A stretch of DNA of 64,000 bases, taken from Cyrtodaria siliqua. Taxonomy: Eukaryota; Mollusca; Bivalvia; Adapedonta; Hiatellidae. The notes under the pieces were generated by a model that did not search any database, had not been told where the DNA came from, and saw only the letters and a program-made list of their open reading frames with translations. Both the position numbers and the translations under genes were made by a program. Of the stretch, positions 54,360 to 64,000 are shown piece by piece. The first letter of the stretch is position 1. Every line of letters begins with the position of its first letter. The stretch is from contig JAWPHD010005589.1 of the NCBI GenBank assembly GCA_037043455.1, forward strand, positions 62,001 to 126,000, given 5' to 3'.

Positions 54360-54900
54360 TTTTAACAAGTACCATAAAACGTAATCCTACATAGACAATA
54401 CTATACAACTCGATGCGACACCGCTAATCGTTTGGTACCAATGACGTCACAGGATCACGCGACACTTACCAGGGCGAAACTCGAAGCGTGTGCGCTATGA
54501 GATAAAATTGGCTACTGTGAGAAAACGGGACAACGAATAAGTGTAAGATTTGAACAGATTGTATATTATATACATATATTTCCGAATATATACTCAAAAG
54601 ACACGCTTTATTTCACCTTTAACGATTATCTTTAAAGTTTATGGTGCTTTTTGCGCAACTTTATAGTATTTTGCCACATGTTGACTTATTATATCTCAAT
54701 AGTGCAAAATTGTCTTAATTATTTAATTTAATAAAGGCCAACATCTATGTGCTTTAAGTACTGAAACATCAGCTGATTGGCATGTGCAATAAACAATTAC
54801 GAGTATACCGCATTACCCTGTAACCGTAAAATTCTGCATATTTGTAAATACACAATTAACAACACGCGCCTGGTGGTGTGTACCACACACGCCCCAGCGA
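54360..54900. other. Nothing recognised
   Basis: No gene or repeat was recognised. A short minus-strand TATA-like TATATACATATA run lies near 54567. Confidence 0.35.
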
Positions 54901-55290
54901 AACTTTCTGGAACTGTTCCAGAGCGGTTCTGGATAATTGTTCTAGAACTGCTCATAAAATGTTTTGCATACATTCTAGAACAGTTTAGATACCGTTCTTG
55001 AAAAAAAAAAAAAATGACACAAATTTTCTGGAACTATCGTTCTTCAACGGTTCAAGAACAAGTTCCAGAACTATTCTAGAACTTTAGTTCTTGAAGAATT
55101 ATCCCTGAACCGTTTCAAGAACTTCTTCTGTTCTTGAATGGTTCAAGAATGATAGTTCCAGAAATTTTGTCTCATTTAACGTTCAAGAACTGTATATGAA
55201 CTCTACTAGAACAGATGAAGAACATTTCATGAACAGTTCTTGAACAAGTATCCCAGAACCGTTCAAAAACATTTCATGAATGAAACTTTA
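54901..55290. repeat. Palindrome-rich block of GTTCTNGAAC motifs, with a 49-bp inverted repeat
   Basis: An inverted repeat joins 55014-55062 (TGACACAAATTTTCTGGAAC, TATCGTTCTTCAACGGTTC) with 55126-55174. Between and around it are about twenty GAAC/GTTC words, many arranged as TTCTAGAA or GTTCTTGAAC. It is probably a small foldback MITE. The nTTCnnGAAn pattern also matches the heat-shock element consensus. Confidence 0.65.
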
Positions 55291-55539
55291 TTTTTAGAAT
55301 GGTATGTCCAGCATGTATGCATATAAACAAGTTCAGATTGTTGATTGTAAATTTCTTGTAAACTATATGATAAACACAAATTTAATTTTTCTTATTTTGA
55401 TATGTCCTTTTTTCCAAAATTACCTTAGTAAATTGGTGCAAAATTGGATCTCTCCACAAAAGTGAATAAACATTTTGTTTTCAGAACCATGGTTTGACCT
55501 GGTTTAATAACCATGGTTGAACATCATTAACCTGGGTTG

Positions 55540-55558
55540 ATCTAATCGCCGCTATTGT
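55540..55558 (+). repeat. 19-bp direct repeat, right copy
   Basis: Identical to 52149-52167. Confidence 0.7.
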
Positions 55559-57894
55559 CACTGTATAGTAAATTTCAAAAATGTCAATAACTGCAAGCAT
55601 ATACTGAAAATGTCAACAACTGCATAGCGCACAATGTTAAAACAACACTAGGTGCACATGTGAGTGAATAAATTGGTATACCTTTTATTTATTTGTAAAC
55701 ACTCGATATGAACATTAAATCGTCTTGGCCAGAAACTTTCAAGATTATGCAAATTAGCGCGTGTTAAAATCAGTGACGTAACAGTAGTAAATACTGACAT
55801 TATTTGCAGACGACTACTGACAACTCGGCTAAATTTGACAGTTTACAATTAATTTAATTCATATTTTTGACAGCTAAACAATAGTTGTATTGGTAGATCT
55901 ACTTATTAATGAAATTTTGGCAGTCGAGAATTGCGCAATTTATTTAAAAATACAGTATCACTTCCTTACCCCCCACCCCAACCCCTCCCCTACCCCACCA
56001 CCACCACCCAGAAAAATCTAGAAAACACCCCCAGGATTTTTCTCTCTCCAGCCCTCACCCACACGGAAAGTGTTTCTGCAGACTACTCCCAAAAGGAAAA
56101 GTTTTTGATTTGGAGACACTGTAAAGACTTCTTAAGAAATATAAAAAGATCAGACAGTGAAAGTAGCATTCAAGGAGGACAGTCAACCACAAAACACAGA
56201 AACAAACCCGCAAACAGACAAACAAGAAGGCAAAAGTAATAATAAATGCAAACCACATCACAAACACAAAAGGGTTGACAATAGGGCTAACGCCTTGGAA
56301 CGGTTAGTGGCAAAGTAGGCCACTGGGGGGGTTTAAACCGGTTCTAGGGTGCACCAAGCCTCACACCTAGGGTGCACCAAACCTCACACCTACCCATTAA
56401 AACAGGACAGTGTAAATAAAGAAATCCCCGCCATGATCTAATCTCTAACCAACAAGGCAGCATCAATAGGTAATATAAGTAAAACACAAATATGCTTGTG
56501 TAAATATAATACAAAAAAACAATAGCCTGCCTAGAAAGCCACAATGAAGGTACTCAATGACTTGGCAGAAGTCAGAGCAACAAGAGAATAAACCATTAAG
56601 GGCATGACAAGAAAGATCATAGACAAACATCAAACATGATCAAACGCCACTGTCCCAATGGGCTTTAGGTAGGCGTCATCATAGGGTCCACAGCATGTCC
56701 GGTCATCGTACAATTAAAGAGGAAAGCATAGTTGCATAAATGTCATTAAACACAAATATATTGCATGTTGTGTTGCGTGGCAGCATGGCAGGAATATAGG
56801 GATCACTTTGTTTATCAACTGGTGTGTACATTTTCTGTATATAAACTAAAGGACAATCCCTTATTTCCGGAAGGATACATAACATTTCCATTTTCTCATA
56901 TTTCTTAATACCGTGCTTCATACACAACACATTTGTTCAATTAAAATTGTTGTTCTAAACATTAATGTCTCGTTACTTCATTATTCCCAATTCCATTACA
57001 TAGTCTAAATTATTTTTACGCCGCTATGTGATACTTTGTATCACAGTTTTCTTGTTGTCACATGGCTCTGTTGTTTTTATAACCTTGACACCTCTTACCT
57101 GGGGCCCCAAGGGGTAATGTTTGATCGACAGACAGTTTATTTTAAATCAAAGGATTTTTCCTAGTACATGCTGTTGAAGTCATTAATGATGTAGGTAATT
57201 AATTGTATTATGACTTGAAACAAACTGCTATCACTTATATAGACGTGGAAAATGAAAATTATTGGATAAAGAAAACGAAAGTAGAATTTTCATTTGGAAT
57301 TTATATTCCTCAGGGCTTTCGGACAATGAAAATAGGTCTATAAATAATATTTGTATCATAATTGTTTGTATCATAATTGTCATTCAAATAAAAATATAAT
57401 ATTTTTAATGAAATTAATGTTATGACTATCTCATTTTTTCTAAAAGAAGTTAGTAAAAAATATTTTAACACTATGTTATGGCATTCATTTATATAATTTT
57501 TCGGTAAAAAAATACCCCGCGCACGCTAACATTTATGATTAAAAAAAACTCCCAGATTTTTGCATGAATTTCCCTTAACAAAAATCACTAAACTCCCAGA
57601 TTGAGGTCCTGAAAATATCACATGTATGCAAAAATATTGTTTAAAATGTTAACTTTTTGTGATTTTTTTTTAACTGTCTTTGGCAAAAAAAATAATTCAC
57701 CTAACTACCTACCCACTTATAAAATCCTGGGTCGGGAAACAGCAAACAAATATATTTTTAAGGATGGCCTCATATATTCTGTGCTTGCCTCAAGGTTTTA
57801 CCTTAGTTCATATTAGATAATAATAGAAGATGCAATTTCCTGTGTCGCTTCCAGCATGGAATTAATCCAGCCTCCAGGTCATGTTTTACCATAA
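55559..57894. other. Gene-poor stretch, minor repeats
   Basis: A 28-bp tandem duplication (TAGGGTGCACCAAGCCTCAC, ACC) lies at about 56345-56395, and a C-rich run at 55969-56010. The stretch 56050-56720 has the look of an old dispersed repeat (GGGCTTTAGGTAGGCGTCATC) but no second copy is in the window. No gene was seen. Confidence 0.4.
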
Positions 57895-58533
57895 GGCAAA
57901 AAAAATTAGGTGTGTTTCCTATTGCAAGCTCTAAAAATATAGGGTTGGTCGGTAGGCATTTTTTTTTTTTGAGCAAGATATTGTGAGATTCTATTTATCT
58001 CATAAACCCCATACATGTTGATGTTAATAAGTGAAAGTTTCTCTGTGATGTTGTCAGTTTACCTCGATATAAGACCTCCCCAGTTAAAGTGTGCATTCCT
58101 GTTACAAATAATAGGACACTTTAAACCAGAAGACCTTTGTTTAGCATACATTATACTAATTAGTTTAATAGTTAATTAGCATCGCATTGTTTACCTGAAA
58201 GAAACACTTTGAACTCTAAATGTTATATTCATATGACATATTCCAGGCAAATCATGTCTTACCTAAATATTTTCCACTTTTGCGGTATAATTTGTTAATA
58301 ATTTGCATATACAGTAGGGTACCACCAGTGCCCAGGCCCAGTGGATTAAATCATAAATGAAACAGAAAATATAGAATGGTGTTATGCTTCACTTCCACGA
58401 TGCAAGAGATGTGATAAATCAATGTTCAGAACAAATTGATTTTTTTTTAATTTCTTCATAAAAAGTTTTAAGGTCGGCCCCTTAAAAATAAGGCGGCCGG
58501 GCCACCGGAAACACAGGTATTTTTTATTTGGCC
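57895..58533. mobile_element. PIF/Harbinger-like MITE, 639 bp
   Basis: The ends GGCAAAAAAAATTAGGTG with TGTTTCC and the inverted GGCCAAATAAAAAATACCTG with TGTTTCC match well. TAA flanks it (57892-57894 and 58534-58536). The interior has GGTTGGTCGGTAGG and GGTCGGCCCCTT, as in 32740-33074. Non-coding, about 300 bp longer than that copy. Confidence 0.7.
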
Positions 58534-58536
58534 TAA

Positions 58537-58978
58537 GATATCTATCATTGTCGGTCAATGGGGCATGTTAGATAAAGATCTATACACAAAGGTTTAAGAA
58601 TGAAAACGACGCTAATGTCTCCCTATTACTGAACCAAAACCTTCCCATAAATAGAGAACATTAATTTTTACCTCAGAATACTTAGCAATTAGACCTGCAG
58701 GGCATCAGTCTCAGAGCAGACCAAACTCTGGTAGACGTGGGCAGCGCTCATTTTAATCGCACTTTGTGATAATCACTCTCCATATACGATTCTGACCATT
58801 TCTGCACCATAGATAAATCAGGGCTTTATATTATCAGCCCAGGGTAAATGTGGACGGGACACACGGAAATCTAGATTTGCGGCGTCTTTAACTAGGCTTC
58901 ACATTTGCAAATCATTATTAATTACTTTATTAGCACTTGATAAGTCCAAAGCAAATTGTGTTTGTATGTTTATATAAA
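58537..58978. other. Nothing recognised
   Basis: Unremarkable sequence up to the LINE 3' tail. Confidence 0.4.
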
Positions 58979-61370
58979 ACAGAACAGAACAGAACATACT
59001 TTTATTGACTTGTACGTTAAGTACATCCTCGTACCATATATTTTATACAACAATTACAAAATACATATTTAAATCACGTGTAACATACAAAGTATACAAC
59101 TTATATACAAACATATATCAGCTCTATAAGGTGTTCACACATGCGTTATAGATTTTCTATGTGACATCGCACATTTTAGATATGAAGCCGATTTAAAAAG
59201 AATCATTTTGTTTTCAGTTTGCAATAATTCGATGAATTTAAACATACTTGATCTATTGCGATACTATTGTGCTATGTATTTCCTCCTTATATCGACGTAA
59301 CATGGACATTTTAGAATGAAATCAAACTCATCTTCAATATCTTGAGTAATACAATATTGCCAAAAACGTTCATTTCTTTCAATCCTATTGATACACATAC
59401 CTACTTGAATTCTTAGAGAATGTGACGATAACCTTATTCTACTTACTAAACTTCTTAAATCGCATGGCAATACATCTAAATATATTTCATGATGAAAATG
59501 ATTTTTCACATTGTTATACAAATCTAACACCAGAATTTTGTTTATCAGAATACCACTTTTGCAAAAAACAATCGATTATTCTTTGTTTGAATACTAGCTA
59601 ATACAAATAACTTACAAACAACTGTTTCAGGGTAATCCCAAACCCAATTGAAACCATAGTCATACAGTAACGTTTTAACATTAGATAACCAGTTCTTTTT
59701 GCCATTAACACAGTCGTCATAGGCCATATTATAAACATGTTTCAATATAATATTATCAGTATTTAACAACTTAAACCAATAGTTAACAATTTTAACTTTA
59801 GGTGTACAAGTACTTACTTTAACATTTAATACTTTCTTACAAAATTGTAAGTGTATTCTTTCAATTTCTTTAGACTTGCTAAAGCCCCATATTTCCGATG
59901 CATATCCCAAGATTGAACCAACAAATGCATCAAAAAGTTGACAAAGTAATTTAGGTTTAAGTTTATATTTACGACAATTTACTAATAAAACATCAAAGAT
60001 TTACCAACTAATTGTTCTTGGTTAAGTGAAAAATTACCAGTATAATTAAACAAGGTACCCAAATAATTAAAATCATCAACTACTTCTAATTTACTATTAT
60101 TATAAGTGAATTTCTCATTTGGTAATAGTCTACCTCTTTTCCTAAAGACCATAACTTTAGTTTTAAGCGTATTCACTTCAAGACTCCATTTTTTACAATA
60201 ACAATTTAACAAATCGAGGCTACTCTGTATTTCTTCTGGTGGATTTCCAAGGATAACCATATCATCAGCAAAAAGTAGTAACATTAATACAAGATCACCT
60301 ATCTTTAAACCAGAATTTATATCTTGTTGCAAAAAGTCTTCCAGAAATAGAGGAAATAAGATTGGCGAGATTATCTCCCCTTGACGTAAACCTGCAGCAT
60401 ATTCAAAGAATTCAGAATTAGTTTGACAAGACCTGACAAAAGACTTTATCTTTGAATACATATACATATCTCTTATTATTATGCACATTTTACCTTGACT
60501 TTTTTAAGGTCAACAAATACACAATACAACCTTTTATTCTCATTTACATATTTCTGAATAACGGTTAACAAGACAAATAATGCATCAACAGTAGATCTTC
60601 CTTTTCTAAATCCAAATTGTGCATCAGACAATGTATTATTTTCATCACAAAAGGTAATTATACGTTTACACAATATCGATGTAAACCGTTTAGATAAAGA
60701 GCTGACTAATGTAATACCCCTATAGTTATTTACATCATTTTATCTCCGTTTTTACGTAACGGTATCCTGACACCCTCTGTCCATTTTTCTGGGGAAAAAA
60801 ACACTGTTCAAAATTAAATTAAATTTGTCACAAATATGTGACGATAAAATATCAATAGATTCTAAAAAAGCAGTACCAGTAGATTTACCACGATTAAGGG
60901 TTTTAACACTTTTAATATTTCACATACAGTTATCGGCCTATTTAGCTGTTCATCTGCACCATTCAAATTATCAAAATCATGATTCATTGCAAATGCCTCT
61001 GCATCATCATTTTTTATATTAAATATATCATTTCCAAGTCCAGAAAAATAATCATAAAACGACTCAATAGTAATATTATGACTAATCTTTGTTATTACTA
61101 CTTTTAAACAAATTCCAGAATTCCTTAGGTTTTGAATGCCTAAGCTTCTCAATATCTGACAATTTCTTTAATTCAAAAGCCCTACGTTTTCTCTTAATAA
61201 TATCATTTTATTCCTTTTATAATATACAAAACTGTTCTCTACTAAAGTAATGTTCTCTACTAAAGTTAGATTTGCATCTATTAAATATGCACATTGCTTC
61301 ACTATATCGTTTTTGAGCTTGAATACATGCGCATCATACCATTCCTTATTTCTTACCATTGGCTTATTAT
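58979..61370 (-). pseudogene. LINE ORF2, 5'-truncated, CR1/L2-like tail
   Basis: On the minus strand, in order: KEWYDAHVFKLKN (linker after the endonuclease, 61.3 kb), LSDAQFGFRKGRSTVDALF (RT block 2, 60.6 kb), AAGLRQGEIISPILFPLF (60.4 kb), LLLFADDMVILG (catalytic YADD-type block, 60.28 kb), DDFNYLGTLFNYTG (60.06 kb), YASEIWGF (59.9 kb) and HFHHEIYLDVLP (59.48 kb). These are standard RT and C-terminal blocks of non-LTR retrotransposons. At least five frameshifts or stops break it. It ends with AATAAAAG and (GTTCT)n at about 58980-58995 in place of poly-A, which fits CR1/L2-type elements. The endonuclease domain is missing. Confidence 0.85.
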
Positions 61371-62105
61371 AATTGCACCAATGTATTTATCAAAGGTTTA
61401 AAGCAAACAGGCGTTCACAAGTAACTCGCGCGAGAGTTTCCCCAGGAAAAAGTTATTATTGTCGGAAATGTATTAGCAATATGTACGAAAAAGCAAAATT
61501 GTGCGTGAAAGTGAATAATACACTTTCTGGAACGTTTATGGGTATTAGACAAGGCGGTCACCTCTCACCGGTTTTGTTTATTGAAATCTCTTTTTCTAAA
61601 TGATTCAGATATTGTTCATGTCAAAAGCTATGAAGGTCTTCAGTATCTGAGATCCATAATCATTTAGATACTGTGGAAACCGAAACCTTACTAAAACTAT
61701 ATTTACTTTTATATGCTGATGATACAGTAATTTTCGCAGAGAGTCAAACTTAGCTTCAGATTGCCCTGAATAGCATGTATGAATACTGTGAATTATGGCA
61801 TTTGACTGTTAATACTGATAAAACAAAGTTTTTTTTTTTTTCTCAAGGTAAATTAGAAATAAACTTCTATTTTATTACAATAATAACCTCCTGGAAGTTG
61901 TTGAGGATTTTAGTTACTTGGTTATTACACTTAATTATAAAGGTAATAAGACCAAAAAACATCTTATTGATCAAGTAAGAAAACCTATGTTTCCTGTTAT
62001 GTTGAAAATACGAAAACTAAATATTCCAGTCGATATTTAATTACAACTTTTTGATAGCATGGTATCACCCATTTTACTGTATGGGTCTGAGGTGTGGGGC
62101 TTTGA

Positions 62106-62729
62106 AATGAATTGTCTCCGTGGCCGAATGGTTACCGACGTTGCGTTGTAAACCTTCGCCTTTCACCGCTGCGAGTTCGAATCCCACTGGGAGCTCGACT
62201 TGTAAGTAAGGAAGTGTCAATTCTTACGGATGGCGGGAGGTGTGCAGTACTGGTTCTACCCAGGAAAAGTGGGTGGTCTGTCTGCATCACAAACAAATCG
62301 ACCGTCATATATAACCTTACGTGTGTTGAAAATGACGTAAAACACCATACACACAAACAAAACAATTTGAAATGAATTGAATTGGTTTTTAAGGCGCACT
62401 AACACATAAAAGATTATATGGCGTCTAACAGGAATGAAGGTGCCAGGCTGCTCATCCTTGATTTACATCAAGATAAATTATGGAGAATGGGCCTAAAACC
62501 TTCTTACCTGCAGAACTGCAGAGTTGCTGCAAATTCTACAGTAGACACTCCATTTACGATGGAGCCACGTTTCCACGTTTGCATACGCGGTGTCATGACA
62601 AAGACCTTGAATGAGCCTGATAAAACATGACAAAATGAATACGAATGTGGAAGTTCTACCCCTCTGCATGTGACAGTGTGTTTGTGAGATTGCAGTGGTT
62701 GTATTCTACCCCGGCAACCACACGGGGAT
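62106..62729 (+). mobile_element. Retroposon (TTGAATTGAATTG family), split by a SINE
   Basis: A perfect 11-bp duplication, TGGGGCTTTGA, lies at 62095-62105 and 62730-62740, in LINE sequence. The retroposon starts AATGAATTG, is interrupted by the SINE, resumes AATTGGTTTTTAAGGCGCAC, and ends CCCCGGCAACCACACGGGG. Its order matches 45559-45973. Confidence 0.8.
62115..62365 (+). mobile_element. tRNA-derived SINE, copy 2
   Basis: A perfect 14-bp duplication, TTTGAAATGAATTG, lies at 62101-62114 and 62366-62379. The head TCTCCGTGGCCGAATGGTTA has an A box and GCGAGTTCGAATCCCACTGG a B box. The central part GTCAATTCTTACGGATGGCG and the tail AAAATGACGTAAAACACCAT match copy 1 at 30315-30562. It is the youngest layer of this nest. 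Confidence 0.88.
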
Positions 62730-63490
62730 TGGGGCTTTGAGGACAATGCCATAATAACACTTTCAATTGAAGTTTTGTAAGTTAACTCTTAAATTAAAAC
62801 AATCTACCCCAAGTGTTATGGTTCTTGGAGAACTAGGTGCTTTTTCTGTAGAACTCAAGATATATTTTAGATTGTTAACTTTTTGGAGTAAAATAGTAAC
62901 TGGCAAACCTGACAAGATTTGTTCAGTTTTATACAATATTATATACAACCTGTATATTAAAGATATCTATCAATGTCCTTGGATTGAGAAGGTTAAAATC
63001 CTTTCTTTGCAATATGGGTTGTTCAGAGAACTGGATTTCTGAAACTGTGAAAAAAAGAAAGAAAGTAAAAGCAATGTTAAAGGACCAATTTTTACAGTCA
63101 CAGAACAGCAGTTTAAACCTTTCTGTAAAATGTTTTAATTATAGACTGAATAAGACAGAATTTAAATTAGAAAGCTACTTACTGAATATTCCTTGGTGCT
63201 TATCACATTTTAACAGTTATGTAAATTTAGATGTTTGACTAGTAAACTTCCTATTGAAAAAGGACGCTTTTATAATATTGGTATACATAATAGACTTTGT
63301 ATACTTTGTGATAAATATATTTTCAACTGTACTTTTTTTTTAAAACTCAAAGAGAAAAAAACATAGATTTATTACAGAAATCCACATGTTCTAAAATTTC
63401 TGAAGCTAATGTGTAACACTGATAGAACTATTTTGATAAAATTATCAAGTTTTGTTAAAACAATTATGCTGCAATTTAAATGAACCATCT

Positions 63491-64000
63491 TCCTTAATAC
63501 ATTCCTATCATTATTACTAATTATAGAATAGCTATCAGGTATAAGTTTATTGTGCTTTCAAACCATTTTATATGCGTTTTATTTATATTTATGTTTTTAC
63601 CTTGCTCTGTTGTATGTTTATTTCTAGTTTGTTTGTTTGCTCTCAGGGCACTCGATCGGCCTTTTTTTTTTTGTGTGGGGGGGGGGGGGGGTGGAGGTGG
63701 GGGGCCGAATTCGGCACGGCCCCATTCCCCTCCCTTGAAAGTATATACTTTTCCCCGTTTCCTGTGAAAAATTCCCCTCTTAAATTTTTTTTATATATAT
63801 ATATAGATTTGTTTTTTATTAGAAAATGTTAAACGTTCTCTAATACACAGCAGGAAAAAAAACATAAATTCCCCTTTGATATGAGTTTGTCTCTGGCTAG
63901 TGCCCCGACTCTTATGCCCATATTAGACCTGTACAACTAACTACGATAACGACTATGACTTCAGACTAAATTCTAAGCACGAGAAGCTGTTGGGGGCTGA
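63491..64000. other. Window end, simple repeats only
   Basis: A T run (63661-63671) runs into a G run (63676-63690) and GGTGGAGGTGGGG, and (TA)n lies near 63792-63804. No gene was recognised. Confidence 0.5.

Larger units (their letters stand above)
61371..63490 (+). pseudogene. Second decayed LINE ORF2 on the other strand, with nested retroposons
   Basis: The plus strand has KCISNMYEKAKLCVKVNNTL, GTFMGIRQGGHLSPVLF (61.55 kb), LLYADDTVIFAES (61.72 kb), WHLTVNTDKTKFF (61.8 kb) and DSMVSPILLYGSEVWGF (62.1 kb). The reading then resumes at 62741. Near 63.36 kb YYRNPHVLKFLKLMC matches the usual end of such proteins. It is full of stops and frameshifts. It starts abruptly next to the 5' side of the minus-strand LINE, giving a head-to-head pair. 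Between 62106 and 62729 younger insertions separate SEVWGF from the rest. Confidence 0.8.

Overview
The window is eukaryotic nuclear DNA, most likely from a bivalve mollusc. Its coding DNA is AT-rich and sparse, split by introns with GT/AG borders, and surrounded by dense repeats: 130-330 bp tandem-repeat elements ending in (GACA/GACG)n tracts, tRNA-derived SINEs, MITEs, a Penelope-like element, LINE fragments and a Ty3/Gypsy element. The bivalve assignment is inference, resting on the cGAS-like/Mab-21 gene and the repeat style. No bacterial gene, rRNA gene, tRNA gene or CRISPR array was found.

Left half (about 4.7-36 kb). The main finding is one split gene on the minus strand. Seven exons (35593-35946, 28352-28444, 23689-23809, 21252-21389, 11438-11523, 8554-8986, 4698-5434) join with matching splice phases into a frame of 654 codons. 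The predicted protein has an N-terminal membrane segment, a long charged helix built of 8-residue repeats, a second membrane segment, and a Mab-21/cGAS-like nucleotidyltransferase domain. That domain has a GSS motif, an E-F-E acidic pair, a WR motif and a TSYHLK motif. One in-frame TAG lies in exon 6 at codon 351, so the copy is either a recent pseudogene or carries a sequence error. The introns hold several tandem-repeat element families, two of them nested and resembling non-autonomous Helentrons. They also hold a decayed Penelope-like element, two SINEs, and hAT-like and Harbinger-like MITEs.

Middle (about 38-48.3 kb). This is a stack of nested transposons whose insertion order can be read from target duplications. 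A 2.17 kb element with long inverted repeats (9-bp duplication) contains an 834-bp element with CAGGGAG ends (7-bp duplication). An 863-bp copy of that same element sits inside the 3' LTR of a neighbouring Ty3/Gypsy retrotransposon (5-bp duplication of GTATG). The retrotransposon keeps gag and integrase but has lost protease, reverse transcriptase and RNase H. Its integrase is interrupted by a 3.8 kb foldback-like element whose ends are inverted arrays of a 21-bp repeat.

Right part (48-64 kb). Gene-poor sequence carries a broken THAP domain, a broken zinc-finger fragment, an acidic ORF of unknown function, a palindrome rich in GTTCTNGAAC motifs, a 639-bp MITE, and two decayed LINEs in opposite orientation. 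One LINE contains a retroposon that itself contains a SINE, each with its own target duplication.
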